A stretch of 64,000 bases of DNA from assembly GCA_030412945.1 (NCBI GenBank), contig JAUHJS010000001.1, forward strand, positions 310,001-374,000, in the 5' to 3' direction. Below, one piece after another: positions 1 to 8,121 of the stretch (position 1 is its first letter; each line of letters starts with the position of its first letter). The position numbers and the translations under genes are program-made. The notes beneath the pieces were generated by a model. It did no database searches. It was given only the letters and a program-made list of their open reading frames with translations, and was not told where the DNA came from. The DNA is from Shiella aurantiaca (GTDB lineage: Bacteria > Bacteroidota > Bacteroidia > Cytophagales > Cyclobacteriaceae).

Positions 1-3
1 TTT

Positions 4-1020
4 TTATTTTTTTCTGCTCGATTCACGAATAATCAACTGCGTTTTCAAAATTTCTTTCTTGGGTACAAAGTTGTCTTTGTCTTTCACTTGCTCTAAAAAC
101 AAACGGGCCGCACGTACGCCCATTTCGTAGCCGGGCTGCGACATAGTAGACAATGCCGGCTCTATGAGCGAGGTCATGGGTTCATCACTAAAACCAATCA
201 CACTTACGTCATCAGGGATTTTGATATTTCGCTTTTTCAATACCAGCATAGCACCAATAGCTACCGGATCGGCCACTGCAAAAATACCATCAAACTTCAA
301 TCCTTCATCCAGTAGTTTAGTCATGATATCGGTACCATCTTGTTGCTTAAAGCCGGTGGTTACCATTAAAGTAGGATCATATTCAATATTATTGGCCTTT
401 AAAGCGGCCTTATAGCCATGCGCTCTATTTACAGAAACCGATAAATGTTCGGGGCCGGCTAGATGCAGAATGCGTTTACAACCCGTTTCGATAAGGTGCT
501 GTGTAGCACGGAAAGCACCATCATAATCATCCACCTCGATTTTGCTCGCCTCGATTTCAGCAGAAGCCCTATCGAAAAACACGATAGGTACATTTCTGCG
601 CTGCAAGCTACGGAGGTGATCGAAGTTTTCGGTTTCTGAACTTATGGACATCAATAGGCCATCCACCCGGGTAGAAAGTAATGCCTGGGTATTAGCTACT
701 TCTTTATCATACGATTCGTTCGACTGACAAATCATTACATGATAGCCTGCTTCATTGGCCACATCTTCTATCCCACTGATAACGGTACTAAAAAAGTAAT
801 GCACCAGCTCCGGAATAATCACCCCGATGATATTGGTCTTGCTCTTACGCAAACTCAAGGCGATAGAATTTGGCTGATAATCAAGCTTTTGTGCCACCCG
901 AAGAACGGCCTTTTTCGTCTCGGAATTAATATCCGGATGGTCTTTCAGCGCCCGCGAAACCGTTGACGGTGAAATATTTAGCTCTCTGGCAATGTCTTTA
1001 ATGGTAGCTTCGTTACTCAT
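4..1020 (-). CDS. LacI-family transcriptional regulator
   Basis: Sugar-responsive DNA-binding repressor/activator of 338 residues, the full length for the family. Residues 5-29 form the LacI helix-turn-helix (IKDIARELNISPSTVSRAL) followed by the hinge around NSIALSLRKSKT; the remainder is the periplasmic-binding-protein-like effector domain starting at NIIGVIIPEL. It is divergent from an alpha-amylase and a sugar transporter, which is the usual place for a local starch/maltose regulator. Palindromic CAAWCGWTTG sites lie in the shared promoter region and again before the susE operon, so I infer it controls both. The effector (maltose, maltodextrin or phosphosugar) cannot be read from the sequence. 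Confidence 0.93.
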   Translation of the reverse strand: MSNEATIKDIARELNISPSTVSRALKDHPDINSETKKAVLRVAQKLDYQPNSIALSLRKSKTNIIGVIIPELVHYFFSTVISGIEDVANEAGYHVMICQSNESYDKEVANTQALLSTRVDGLLMSISSETENFDHLRSLQRRNVPIVFFDRASAEIEASKIEVDDYDGAFRATQHLIETGCKRILHLAGPEHLSVSVNRAHGYKAALKANNIEYDPTLMVTTGFKQQDGTDIMTKLLDEGLKFDGIFAVADPVAIGAMLVLKKRNIKIPDDVSVIGFSDEPMTSLIEPALSTMSQPGYEMGVRAARLFLEQVKDKDNFVPKKEILKTQLIIRESSRKK

Positions 1021-1072
1021 CGGTCAAACACTTATGTCGTACTAGTAATTCACAATATATAGCAGACGGCAA

Positions 1073-1086
1073 TTTATAGCTATAAA
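1073..1086. promoter_or_regulatory. 14-bp perfect palindrome in the lacI/amylase intergenic region
   Basis: TTTATAGCTATAAA is its own reverse complement and lies about 50 bp upstream of the LacI gene start. It differs from the CAAWCGWTTG sites, so it may bind another protein or be a chance AT-rich palindrome. Confidence 0.3.
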
Positions 1087-1121
1087 ATGGATAAGAAAAA
1101 AAATCTTTTCTTTGCAATTCA

Positions 1122-1131
1122 CAATCGATTG
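1122..1131. promoter_or_regulatory. Putative LacI-family operator 1
   Basis: CAATCGATTG is a perfect palindrome with the central CG typical of LacI/CcpA-type operators. A further half site (CGATTGC) follows at 1138-1144. A box resembling a Bacteroidota -7 element (TTCTTTG) ends at 1113, so a repressor bound here would cover the start of transcription toward the amylase. Confidence 0.55.
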
Positions 1132-1281
1132 CGGATTCGATTGCGCTTACCGCTCTTCACAAATGCCGCATGTTTTGGTTTGGATTATGGGCTTTTCTTC
1201 GTAAAATCGGCATAGCATTTTACGGCATTCGACAAACTATGTATAAAACAGGGTATTGAGGTACAATGTTTTAGCATTTTT

Positions 1282-1291
1282 CAAACGATTG
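1282..1291. promoter_or_regulatory. Putative LacI-family operator 2
   Basis: CAAACGATTG lies 26 bp before the amylase start codon. The identical 10-mer occurs on the opposite strand before susE (19136-19145), in both cases reading in the direction of transcription of the downstream gene. Confidence 0.55.
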
Positions 1292-1317
1292 CAATTTTAT
1301 TGAACTAAAAAACTTAT

Positions 1318-2913
1318 ATGCGAACTTTTCATTGGCTTGGTGCAGGAGCAATTCTCCTTTCCTTATCTGCCTGCTCCGTTCCCGAAAAAAATACCCAAAA
1401 TGACATGGCAGCCTATTCTCCCCAGTGGCCCGATGCTCCTATGTACGAAATCTTTGTGCAGTCTTTTGCTGATAGCAATGGTGATAGTATAGGCGATATT
1501 AAAGGCATGACGGCCAAGCTCGATTACCTGCAAGACCTTGGTATTAAAGGTTTATGGCTGATGCCCATGAGCCCCTCTCCTTCTTACCACAAGTATGATG
1601 TGACGGACTATTATGGCATACACCCCGACTATGGCACCTTGGAGGATTTCAAAAACTTTGTGCAAGAAGCCCACAAACGCGATATCAAAGTGGTAATTGA
1701 TTTGGTAGTAAACCATACCGCCTATGACCATCCGTGGTTTCAGGAAGCGCTGAAAGATAAAAACAGCCCTTACCGCGATTATTATGTATGGGCTAAGGAA
1801 CAGGATATTAAAGACCAAATAGCTAAAAAAGAAACGCATTTCGATTCCGACAATATTAACCAATGGCACAAAGCGCCCGGTAATGAGGAATTGTACTATG
1901 GGTATTTCTGGGGCGGTATGCCCGACTTAAATTTCGATAATCCGAAAGTGAAAGAAGAGGTATTTAACATAGGCCGATTCTGGCTGCAAGAGGTACAAGT
2001 AGATGGCTTCCGACTAGATGCTGCCCGCCACATCTTCCCCGATGAAAGGGCTACGGATAACCACAATTTCTGGGTAGAATTCAAGGCCGAGATGCAAAAG
2101 ATAAAGCCTGATGTATACACCGTGGGCGAAATCTGGTCGAAGATGGAAGTTACGGCACCTTATGCCAAGGGCTTCTCCGCTTTCTTCAATTTCGATTTAG
2201 CCTTCGGGATTTTGGAATCGGTAAACAATGAAAAAAATACGGCTATTTCCATTGCAGGGCACTCGTATGAAACCCGCAATGATGTAAGCCTCATTTCGGC
2301 ACTGGAACTTAGCCGGAAAACCTTTTTTGGCATCAATCCTGATTTTCACGATGCCATCTTCCTGACCAACCACGACCAAAACCGTGTGATGAGCGTGCTG
2401 GGAGGAAATGTAGAAAAAGCCAAACTGGCCGCCTCCATCCTACTGACCTTGCCGGGAACTCCTTACTTATATTACGGAGAGGAAATCGGGATGCTGGGTA
2501 CCAAACCCGATCCGGAAATCAGAGAACCTTTTCTATGGGATGTGAAAGCAAAGGATGCAATCCGCACGGCTTGGACACCCTCACGCCAAACCAATGATAG
2601 CACCGTACGCCCACTGGCTGTACAGATGGCAGATTCTACTTCTTTATTCGCCCATTATAAAAACCTTTTGAAGGTACGCAATGCTTCAGAGGTGCTAAGC
2701 ATAGGCGAAGTAAAGGGAGTAGACTTAAATAATGTAGCTTTGATGGCCTATACGCGCTACACGGCTACGGACAGCCTTTTGGTAATTCATAACCTATCAA
2801 GTGAAGCCCAAGCCATCCGTTTACCCGCAGGCTGGAAAAATGCTCAGGCACATTTTGGTATACTCAACAAGCAGCAATTAGACGCGCGCAAAACCCTTAT
2901 TTTACATCAATAA
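1318..2913 (+). CDS. Surface lipoprotein alpha-amylase, GH13 (SusG-like)
   Basis: Glycoside hydrolase of 531 residues that should cut internal alpha-1,4 bonds of starch or maltodextrins at the cell surface. The N-terminus is a lipoprotein signal with lipobox LSAC, lipidated at Cys19. GH13 motifs are intact: region I VVIDLVVNH (125-133), nucleophile Asp234 in GFRLDAARH, acid/base Glu271 in TVGEIW and Asp353 in TNHDQNR. The barrel begins near YEIFVQSF and a small C-terminal beta domain ends the protein. The next gene is a sugar MFS transporter 34 bp downstream, so polymer cleavage and sugar uptake are probably co-transcribed. Two LacI-type operators precede it. It may be a neopullulanase-type enzyme rather than a strict alpha-amylase. 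Confidence 0.93.
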   Translation: MRTFHWLGAGAILLSLSACSVPEKNTQNDMAAYSPQWPDAPMYEIFVQSFADSNGDSIGDIKGMTAKLDYLQDLGIKGLWLMPMSPSPSYHKYDVTDYYGIHPDYGTLEDFKNFVQEAHKRDIKVVIDLVVNHTAYDHPWFQEALKDKNSPYRDYYVWAKEQDIKDQIAKKETHFDSDNINQWHKAPGNEELYYGYFWGGMPDLNFDNPKVKEEVFNIGRFWLQEVQVDGFRLDAARHIFPDERATDNHNFWVEFKAEMQKIKPDVYTVGEIWSKMEVTAPYAKGFSAFFNFDLAFGILESVNNEKNTAISIAGHSYETRNDVSLISALELSRKTFFGINPDFHDAIFLTNHDQNRVMSVLGGNVEKAKLAASILLTLPGTPYLYYGEEIGMLGTKPDPEIREPFLWDVKAKDAIRTAWTPSRQTNDSTVRPLAVQMADSTSLFAHYKNLLKVRNASEVLSIGEVKGVDLNNVALMAYTRYTATDSLLVIHNLSSEAQAIRLPAGWKNAQAHFGILNKQQLDARKTLILHQ

Positions 2914-2947
2914 TATACCATAAACCCATATCTGAACAAGCACTATT

Positions 2948-4399
2948 ATGGCATCAGCTCCTAGTTTAAATCAATCGTCATTAGCGGCCAATTCCGCAGG
3001 CAACGGTAATTCAGTGGCCCTTTCTTCTTTAATGACCCTCTTCTTTATGATGGGTTTCATTACTTGCCTCAACGACATCTTAATTCCTTACATGAAGGCC
3101 ATCTTCATGCTTAATTTCACCCAGGCCAACCTCATCAACCTGTGTTTCTTTGGTGCGTATTTCTTTATGTCCATTCCTTCGGGGAAAATCGTAGAGAAAC
3201 TAGGCTATAAGCCAGGCATGATTATCGGTTTCTTGATTACCGCCTTGGGTGCCTTCTTGTTCTATCCAGCTGCCGAAATGCGCGTGTATGGCTTGTTTCT
3301 AGGCGCTTTGTTTATCTTGGCCACCGGTATTGCCTTATTGCAAGTAGCGGGAAATCCGTATGTGGCTGTACTAGGCAAACCCGAAACTGCTCCGGCTCGC
3401 CTTACACTGGTACAAGCTTTCAACTCCCTAGGAACCACCATTGCCCCTGTACTTGGAACGGCCTTTATCTTGGCCAAATTGCCTGAAATTACGCCTGCTA
3501 CTGATGTGGCACTTATTCCGGTGGATGCGGTGCAAAACCCTTATTTGCTCATTGGTGGTGTGTTGATTGCTATCGCACTTGTATTGATGGCCATTAAGCT
3601 TCCTAAGATTACCCACGGTGGTGCGGATGATACCAATGCAGCTGAAGTAGACAAAGGTAGTGCACTTGCTTATAAGCATTTGGTATTTGGCGTGATTGGC
3701 ATTTTTACCTATGTAGGTGCCGAAGTCGCCATTGGTAGCCATATTGTAAACTACCTCGAACTTCCTTCGGTAATGGGCATGAGTGCAGCCGAGGCGGGTA
3801 ACTTTGTAGCCTTTTATTGGGGATCGGCCATGGTAGGCCGCTTTATCGGATCGGTAAGCTTGAAAAGCGAGGAGTATTCTAAAGCGCGCATCGCAGGGCT
3901 CACGGCAATTTATTCATTTGTAGGATACGCCCTTATCAATTTCATTTTAGTGCTTTCCGGTAAGTTTGAAATGATGCAGGGAGTGCATTTTACCTTAATT
4001 TTCTCGGCCATTACCATTATTATCTCTTATATCAGCGCCTTTGCCCTTGAATTGAAAAACCCAGGCAAGATATTGGCCTTCAACGCTTTTCTATCGGTAG
4101 TATTAGTGGTAGTTTCCATCAGTAGTTCAGGAAGTATCTCCATGATCTCCATACTATTGATTGGTTTCTTGAATTCTATTATGTTCCCAACCATATTTAC
4201 CCTGGCTGTAGCCAAACTAGGCAAATACACCGATTCGGCTTCCGGTTTCTTGAGCACTGCTATTGTGGGGGGCGCTATTGTGCCATTAGCCTACGGAGGC
4301 ATTGCCGATGTGAGCGGACTGAAAATTGCGTTTATCCTTCCGGTACTATGTTATTTATACATAGCGTGGTTTGGCCTCAAAGGGCACAACGCCAAATAA
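2948..4399 (+). CDS. Sugar MFS transporter (FucP/GluP family)
   Basis: Inner-membrane sugar:proton symporter of 483 residues with about 12 hydrophobic segments. The N-terminal segment FFMMGFITCLNDILIPY and the following SGKIVEKLGYKPGMI loop are typical of the fucose/glucose-galactose permease family of Bacteroidota. It follows the lipoprotein amylase closely and is followed by a terminator, making a two-gene operon. From this context it probably imports glucose or maltose released by the amylases; the family alone does not settle the substrate. Confidence 0.88.
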   Translation: MASAPSLNQSSLAANSAGNGNSVALSSLMTLFFMMGFITCLNDILIPYMKAIFMLNFTQANLINLCFFGAYFFMSIPSGKIVEKLGYKPGMIIGFLITALGAFLFYPAAEMRVYGLFLGALFILATGIALLQVAGNPYVAVLGKPETAPARLTLVQAFNSLGTTIAPVLGTAFILAKLPEITPATDVALIPVDAVQNPYLLIGGVLIAIALVLMAIKLPKITHGGADDTNAAEVDKGSALAYKHLVFGVIGIFTYVGAEVAIGSHIVNYLELPSVMGMSAAEAGNFVAFYWGSAMVGRFIGSVSLKSEEYSKARIAGLTAIYSFVGYALINFILVLSGKFEMMQGVHFTLIFSAITIIISYISAFALELKNPGKILAFNAFLSVVLVVVSISSSGSISMISILLIGFLNSIMFPTIFTLAVAKLGKYTDSASGFLSTAIVGGAIVPLAYGGIADVSGLKIAFILPVLCYLYIAWFGLKGHNAK

Positions 4400-4404
4400 T
4401 ACCT

Positions 4405-4434
4405 AAAAAGCTCTCTTTCAGAGGGCTTTTTTTT
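4405..4434 (+). terminator. Rho-independent terminator after the amylase-MFS operon
   Basis: AAAAAGCTCTCT pairs with AGAGGGCTTTTT with one mismatch and is followed by a run of T. Confidence 0.75.
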
Positions 4435-4450
4435 GTGCCCAATAAATGAA

Positions 4451-4464
4451 ACTAAATATTTAGT
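4451..4464. promoter_or_regulatory. Putative BlaI operator 1
   Basis: ACTAAATATTTAGT is a perfect 14-bp palindrome in the promoter region of the blaI-like gene. Its centre is 20 bp, about two helical turns, from the centre of the second site. Confidence 0.6.
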
Positions 4465-4470
4465 TGCAAA

Positions 4471-4484
4471 ACTAAAGTATTAGT
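4471..4484. promoter_or_regulatory. Putative BlaI operator 2
   Basis: ACTAAAGTATTAGT keeps the ACTAA/TTAGT arms of the first site with an imperfect centre. Paired dyads upstream of the regulator fit autorepression by a BlaI/MecI dimer. Confidence 0.55.
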
Positions 4485-4522
4485 CATACATTTATTTTGT
4501 GATCACACCCTATTAATAAAAT

Positions 4523-4900
4523 ATGAAAGAACTCACCAAAGCCGAAGAACAGGTCATGCACTTGCTCTGGCAGTTGGAAAAGGCCTATGTCAAAGACATT
4601 ATTGAACTAATGCCCGAGCCTAAGCCCGCTTACAACACCGTTTCGACTATTATCCGCATTTTGGAAACCAAGGAGTTCGTGGGCCACGAAGCCTTCGGTA
4701 AAACGTATCGCTACTTTCCGCTAATTAAGAAGGAAACGTATACACAGTTTTACATGAAAAATTTCCTGAGTGGATATTTTGGCGGTTCTTTCAAGAAAAT
4801 GGTGTCTTTCTTTACCGATAAAGAAGAGGTGAATGTAAAGGAGATGGAGGAAATCCTGCAACTGATGCAAGCGCAAATTAAACAGAAAAAAGATGGATAA
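4523..4900 (+). CDS. BlaI/MecI-family transcriptional repressor
   Basis: Winged-helix repressor of 125 residues, the family's usual length. LTKAEEQVMHLLWQLEKAYVKDI at the start and YNTVSTIIRILETKEFV as recognition helix are diagnostic, and the C-terminal half is the dimerisation region that the partner protease is expected to cleave or inactivate. It overlaps the start of the M56 peptidase gene by 8 bp, so the two are translationally coupled. Two dyads upstream suggest it represses its own operon. In Bacteroidota such pairs often control envelope or peptidoglycan stress rather than beta-lactamase, and no beta-lactamase is nearby. Confidence 0.93.
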   Translation: MKELTKAEEQVMHLLWQLEKAYVKDIIELMPEPKPAYNTVSTIIRILETKEFVGHEAFGKTYRYFPLIKKETYTQFYMKNFLSGYFGGSFKKMVSFFTDKEEVNVKEMEEILQLMQAQIKQKKDG

Positions 4901-6143
4901 TCTGCTTACGCTTATTCTTAGCCAATGGCTACTGGGAGCCCTATTATTGGGCATCTATTCCCTTTTGCTACAAGAGGAGAAAAGCTATCGCTTCAACCGC
5001 TTTTATCTGCTAGGCAGCGCGGTGCTGATGGTGCTGGTTCCTTTTGTGAAGTGGCCCTCGCTGGGAGCTGGAGTAAACTTCTTGCCCACGCTCCTTCCGG
5101 AGTTAGGCATTTCAGGAACTTCCTTTGTTGAGGAACAATCGGCTACATGGGAGCTTAGAAATCTTTTGCTTATTGCCTATGTCCTTATCTCGGCTATGCT
5201 AGCGCTGGGTTTACTCCTTAGAATCGGAAAGCTTTTTCACTTTATTCGTAAGAATAAGCTAAGTGTGAAAAAGCATACAGGGTATTACTTAGTAGAAACC
5301 CAAGGTTTATTCCCTACTTCCAGCTTTCTCCACTTCTTATTTTGGGACAATTCCGTGCACATGGAAAGTCATGAATCCGATGCCATTATCCAGCATGAGC
5401 TTCAGCATATCAAAGAAAAACACAGTTATGATTTGCTACTGCTCGACTTGTTTCGGATAGTATTTTGGTTCAATCCCATTTTCTATTTTATCAAACGCCA
5501 ACTGGCTATTCAGCATGAGTACCTGGCCGATCGACAGGTGCTTAAGCATGCCCACCCTGCGGATTACCAATTGTTGATGGTGAAAAACCTTTTCAACGTC
5601 AACCCATTGGTTTTCAGTAGTCCTTTTAATCAATCTCAACTTGTAAAACGAATGAAAATGATGCAATCCAATAAAACCATACAGCGCTGGAGAAGCGTAT
5701 CGGCCGTAGTATTAATGGCCGCAGGCAGTGTATTAGTAGCCTGCCAGCAGAATGAAGCAGCGTATGAAGAAGTAGTGGAAATACAGCAAGAAGCTGGAGA
5801 CCAGCAGGTACTTACTGATGCGAGTGATGAAATCTTTCAAAAAGTGGATAAACCCGCCAGTTATCCGGGCGGCTTTGAAGCTCTCCGTGAGAAGATTATG
5901 GAAGATCTCAACTACCCACAAAAAGCCATGGAAGATAAGATATCAGGAACGGTATTCGTACAGTTCGTTGTGAACAAGGAAGGCGATATCGAAGATATTT
6001 CCATTGCTAAGGGAGTTAGCCCTGAGCTCGATAATGAGGCCATTCGATTTGTATCGACCATGGGGAAATGGATTCCCGGAGAACATAAAGGCCATATCGT
6101 AAAGCAAAGCATGATTCTGCCTGTTAAGTTTAGCTTAGACTAA
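4893..6143 (+). CDS. BlaR1-like M56 family membrane metallopeptidase with TonB-like C-terminus
   Basis: Membrane sensor/protease of 416 residues. There are two N-terminal membrane helices (about 5-25 and 38-52), a third near 90-110, and the zinc motif HELQH at 168-172, followed by the HEYLADR helix expected to give the third ligand. After another hydrophobic stretch near 270-285 ending in VACQQ, the protein exposes a C-terminal domain (about 320-416; NYPQKAMEDKISGTVFVQFV) of the TonB C-terminal type in place of the penicillin-sensor domain of classic BlaR1. It presumably relays an envelope signal to the BlaI partner. The signal and the role of the TonB-like domain are unknown. Confidence 0.9.
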   Translation: MDNLLTLILSQWLLGALLLGIYSLLLQEEKSYRFNRFYLLGSAVLMVLVPFVKWPSLGAGVNFLPTLLPELGISGTSFVEEQSATWELRNLLLIAYVLISAMLALGLLLRIGKLFHFIRKNKLSVKKHTGYYLVETQGLFPTSSFLHFLFWDNSVHMESHESDAIIQHELQHIKEKHSYDLLLLDLFRIVFWFNPIFYFIKRQLAIQHEYLADRQVLKHAHPADYQLLMVKNLFNVNPLVFSSPFNQSQLVKRMKMMQSNKTIQRWRSVSAVVLMAAGSVLVACQQNEAAYEEVVEIQQEAGDQQVLTDASDEIFQKVDKPASYPGGFEALREKIMEDLNYPQKAMEDKISGTVFVQFVVNKEGDIEDISIAKGVSPELDNEAIRFVSTMGKWIPGEHKGHIVKQSMILPVKFSLD

Positions 6144-6166
6144 ACAACACATCAACTGACCTATAA

Positions 6167-6201
6167 AAAAAGCCCTCATTGCGATACAATGAGGGCTTTT
6201 T
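6167..6201. terminator. Bidirectional terminator between blaR1 and fkbM genes
   Basis: A 15-bp perfect stem (AAAAAGCCCTCATTG with CAATGAGGGCTTTTT) around a five-base loop, with A and T runs on both flanks, serves the two convergent genes. Confidence 0.85.
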
Positions 6202-6209
6202 ATGAGTAA

Positions 6210-7079
6210 TTAGTTTCGCATTTCTTTCAAGATGGCTTGTCCTAAAGCAAAGTCGGAACGAACAGCTAAACTGTCTCTACTTATTTTCTGAAGAGTGTAG
6301 CCGTGGCTGATAAAATAAGCCTCTGTATCAGCATATTCATTTTTCGGCAAATGAAAACTTTCAAATACCACCACATTGGGTTTATTTTTGCTCAAATCAT
6401 AGAGCTTCACCACCTCAAAGTCAAAACCCTCGGCATCAATTTGCAATACATCCACCTCTTTAATGGCGTATTTTTCACGCAAAAAGTCAAAAGATTTACA
6501 CTCTACTTTAAATGATTCGATATAATCTTCCTTGCGGGCAGGGGTTTTTACTTTATTGTGCTTGGCCGTATTGTCAATTTCACCCGAAGCCACCTTCCCT
6601 TTCAGCGTTTTTTTGTCGAAGGTACTGAGGCCTGTAGCCCAGCGCTCCTTGCAAAAGCTGATTCGGTACATATCCATCAAGCCGTTTTCCGGAGCAATGG
6701 CAATATTTTCCATCATGATTCCCTCATCCTTCAGATAAATCGGAAAAAGGCGATTTCTAAATACATCTATCTGGGGTTCAATCAGTAACCCTCTCCATCT
6801 ATCGCGCTTCACATATTTATGGATAGGGTCGCGGGTGATGCCATCGTTAGCACCCACCTGAATCACAAAGATATTTTTATGGGCTTTGGAAAGGCGATTA
6901 TAGAAATACGCCAATGAACCTTTCTTGGGCGAATACAAGTGGGTATAGAAAACTCGAAAAATCCATGAATTATTGGCCGATAGCCTGAAAATTAGATTTC
7001 GGTAGAATTTCCTGTAATAATTTTTTACAGACATGCTGTGAAGGGATTTGAATAAAATCGGGTTCGGATAAACGTTCAA
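6210..7079 (-). CDS. FkbM family methyltransferase
   Basis: SAM-dependent methyltransferase of 289 residues. The SAM-binding motif I is IFVIQVGANDG (about residues 71-81); LLIEP and VDVLQIDAEGFDFEVV match the FkbM core, and the C-terminus VVVFESFHLP is also typical. FkbM enzymes O-methylate sugars or polyketides, often in surface polysaccharide. No glycan cluster surrounds it, so the acceptor cannot be guessed. It is a single gene, convergent with blaR1 across a shared terminator. Confidence 0.88.
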   Translation of the reverse strand: MNVYPNPILFKSLHSMSVKNYYRKFYRNLIFRLSANNSWIFRVFYTHLYSPKKGSLAYFYNRLSKAHKNIFVIQVGANDGITRDPIHKYVKRDRWRGLLIEPQIDVFRNRLFPIYLKDEGIMMENIAIAPENGLMDMYRISFCKERWATGLSTFDKKTLKGKVASGEIDNTAKHNKVKTPARKEDYIESFKVECKSFDFLREKYAIKEVDVLQIDAEGFDFEVVKLYDLSKNKPNVVVFESFHLPKNEYADTEAYFISHGYTLQKISRDSLAVRSDFALGQAILKEMRN

Positions 7080-7155
7080 AAATAGCGTTATTTATTTCAA
7101 GCCCCTTACCCGCTCATAAGATTTATTTCAAGTTGGGATAAAGCCCCTCGTGTCC

Positions 7156-7163
7156 TATATTTG
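7156..7163 (+). promoter_or_regulatory. -7 promoter box (TATATTTG)
   Basis: Exact match to the Bacteroidota -7 consensus TAnnTTTG, with a TTG at 7133-7135 about 20 bp upstream as the -33 element. It would start transcription about 35 bp before the 3-hydroxyacyl-CoA dehydrogenase gene. Confidence 0.55.
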
Positions 7164-7201
7164 CGCAGCATTTCATTTCAATCGTTTTAATCTCACAATT
7201 C

Positions 7202-8092
7202 ATGAAAAATATTGTAGTTATTGGTTCAGGCACTATGGGCAATGGCATAGCCCACGTATTTGCTCAGCACGACTATCGGGTAAACTTGGTAGATATCTCC
7301 GCTGAAGCCCTGAAAAAAGCCTTGGCCACTATCGAAAAAAACCTCGACCGTCAAGTAAGTAAAGGAAGCATTGATGAGGCCGTGAAGAAACAAACCTTGG
7401 CCAATATCAGCACCTTCACTTCTTTGAAAGATGCTATCACACAAGCCGACTTAGTAGTGGAAGCCGCTACCGAAAATGTAGACTTGAAGTTGAAAATCTT
7501 CAAAGAAATGGATGAGTTAGCTCCCGCCAATGCCATTCTGGCTACCAATACCTCTTCTATTTCCATTACAAAAATGGCAGCGGTAACCTCCCGCCCCGAA
7601 AAGGTAATTGGTATGCACTTTATGAACCCCGTGCCAGTAATGAAATTGGTAGAGGTAATCCGTGGATATGCCACTAGCGATGCGGTTACGGAAACCATCA
7701 TGGATTTGTCTAAAAAACTGGGCAAAACCCCTACCGAGGTAAATGACTATCCGGGCTTTATTGCCAACCGTATTTTGATGCCGATGATTAACGAGGCGAT
7801 CTATTCGCTATATGAAGGCGTGGCTGGCGTAGAAGAAATTGATACTGTAATGAAGCTGGGCATGGCACACCCTATGGGACCTTTGCAGTTGGCCGATTTC
7901 ATCGGGCTCGATGTATGTTTATCGATTCTGAATGTATTGTACGAAGGCTTTGGCAATCCGAAATATGCCCCTTGTCCGCTGCTCATGAATATGGTGACAG
8001 CCGGGCACAAAGGCGTAAAATCAGGTCAAGGTTTTTACAGCTGGACCCACGGTACTAAGGATTTGGTAGTAGCCGACAATTTTAAGAAATAA
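7202..8092 (+). CDS. hbd: 3-hydroxybutyryl-CoA (3-hydroxyacyl-CoA) dehydrogenase
   Basis: NAD-dependent oxidation of 3-hydroxyacyl-CoA to 3-ketoacyl-CoA, or the reverse, in short-chain fatty acid metabolism. The 296-residue length fits the stand-alone enzyme. Seen in the sequence: the dinucleotide motif GSGTMGNGIAH (8-18), Ser118 in NTSSIS, catalytic His139 in IGMHFMNP and Glu151, and the C-terminal dimerisation domain (DYPGFIANRILMPMINEA onward). It is a single gene with its own promoter box and terminator. Whether it serves beta-oxidation or butyrate-type metabolism is not shown here. Confidence 0.95.
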   Translation: MKNIVVIGSGTMGNGIAHVFAQHDYRVNLVDISAEALKKALATIEKNLDRQVSKGSIDEAVKKQTLANISTFTSLKDAITQADLVVEAATENVDLKLKIFKEMDELAPANAILATNTSSISITKMAAVTSRPEKVIGMHFMNPVPVMKLVEVIRGYATSDAVTETIMDLSKKLGKTPTEVNDYPGFIANRILMPMINEAIYSLYEGVAGVEEIDTVMKLGMAHPMGPLQLADFIGLDVCLSILNVLYEGFGNPKYAPCPLLMNMVTAGHKGVKSGQGFYSWTHGTKDLVVADNFKK

Positions 8093-8097
8093 TCTCC

Positions 8098-8121
8098 AAA
8101 GAGGCTTCGGCCTCTTTTTTT
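8098..8121. terminator. Terminator between hbd and the BaiN-like gene
   Basis: GAGGC-TTCG-GCCTC with a stable TTCG tetraloop, flanked by A on the left and a T run on the right. It can act in both directions, since the converging gene ends inside it. Confidence 0.85.

Noticed and set aside
7179-7188. CAATCGTTTT as another LacI operator
   Set aside because: It lacks the final G, is next to a gene with no link to starch, and one near-match is expected by chance.
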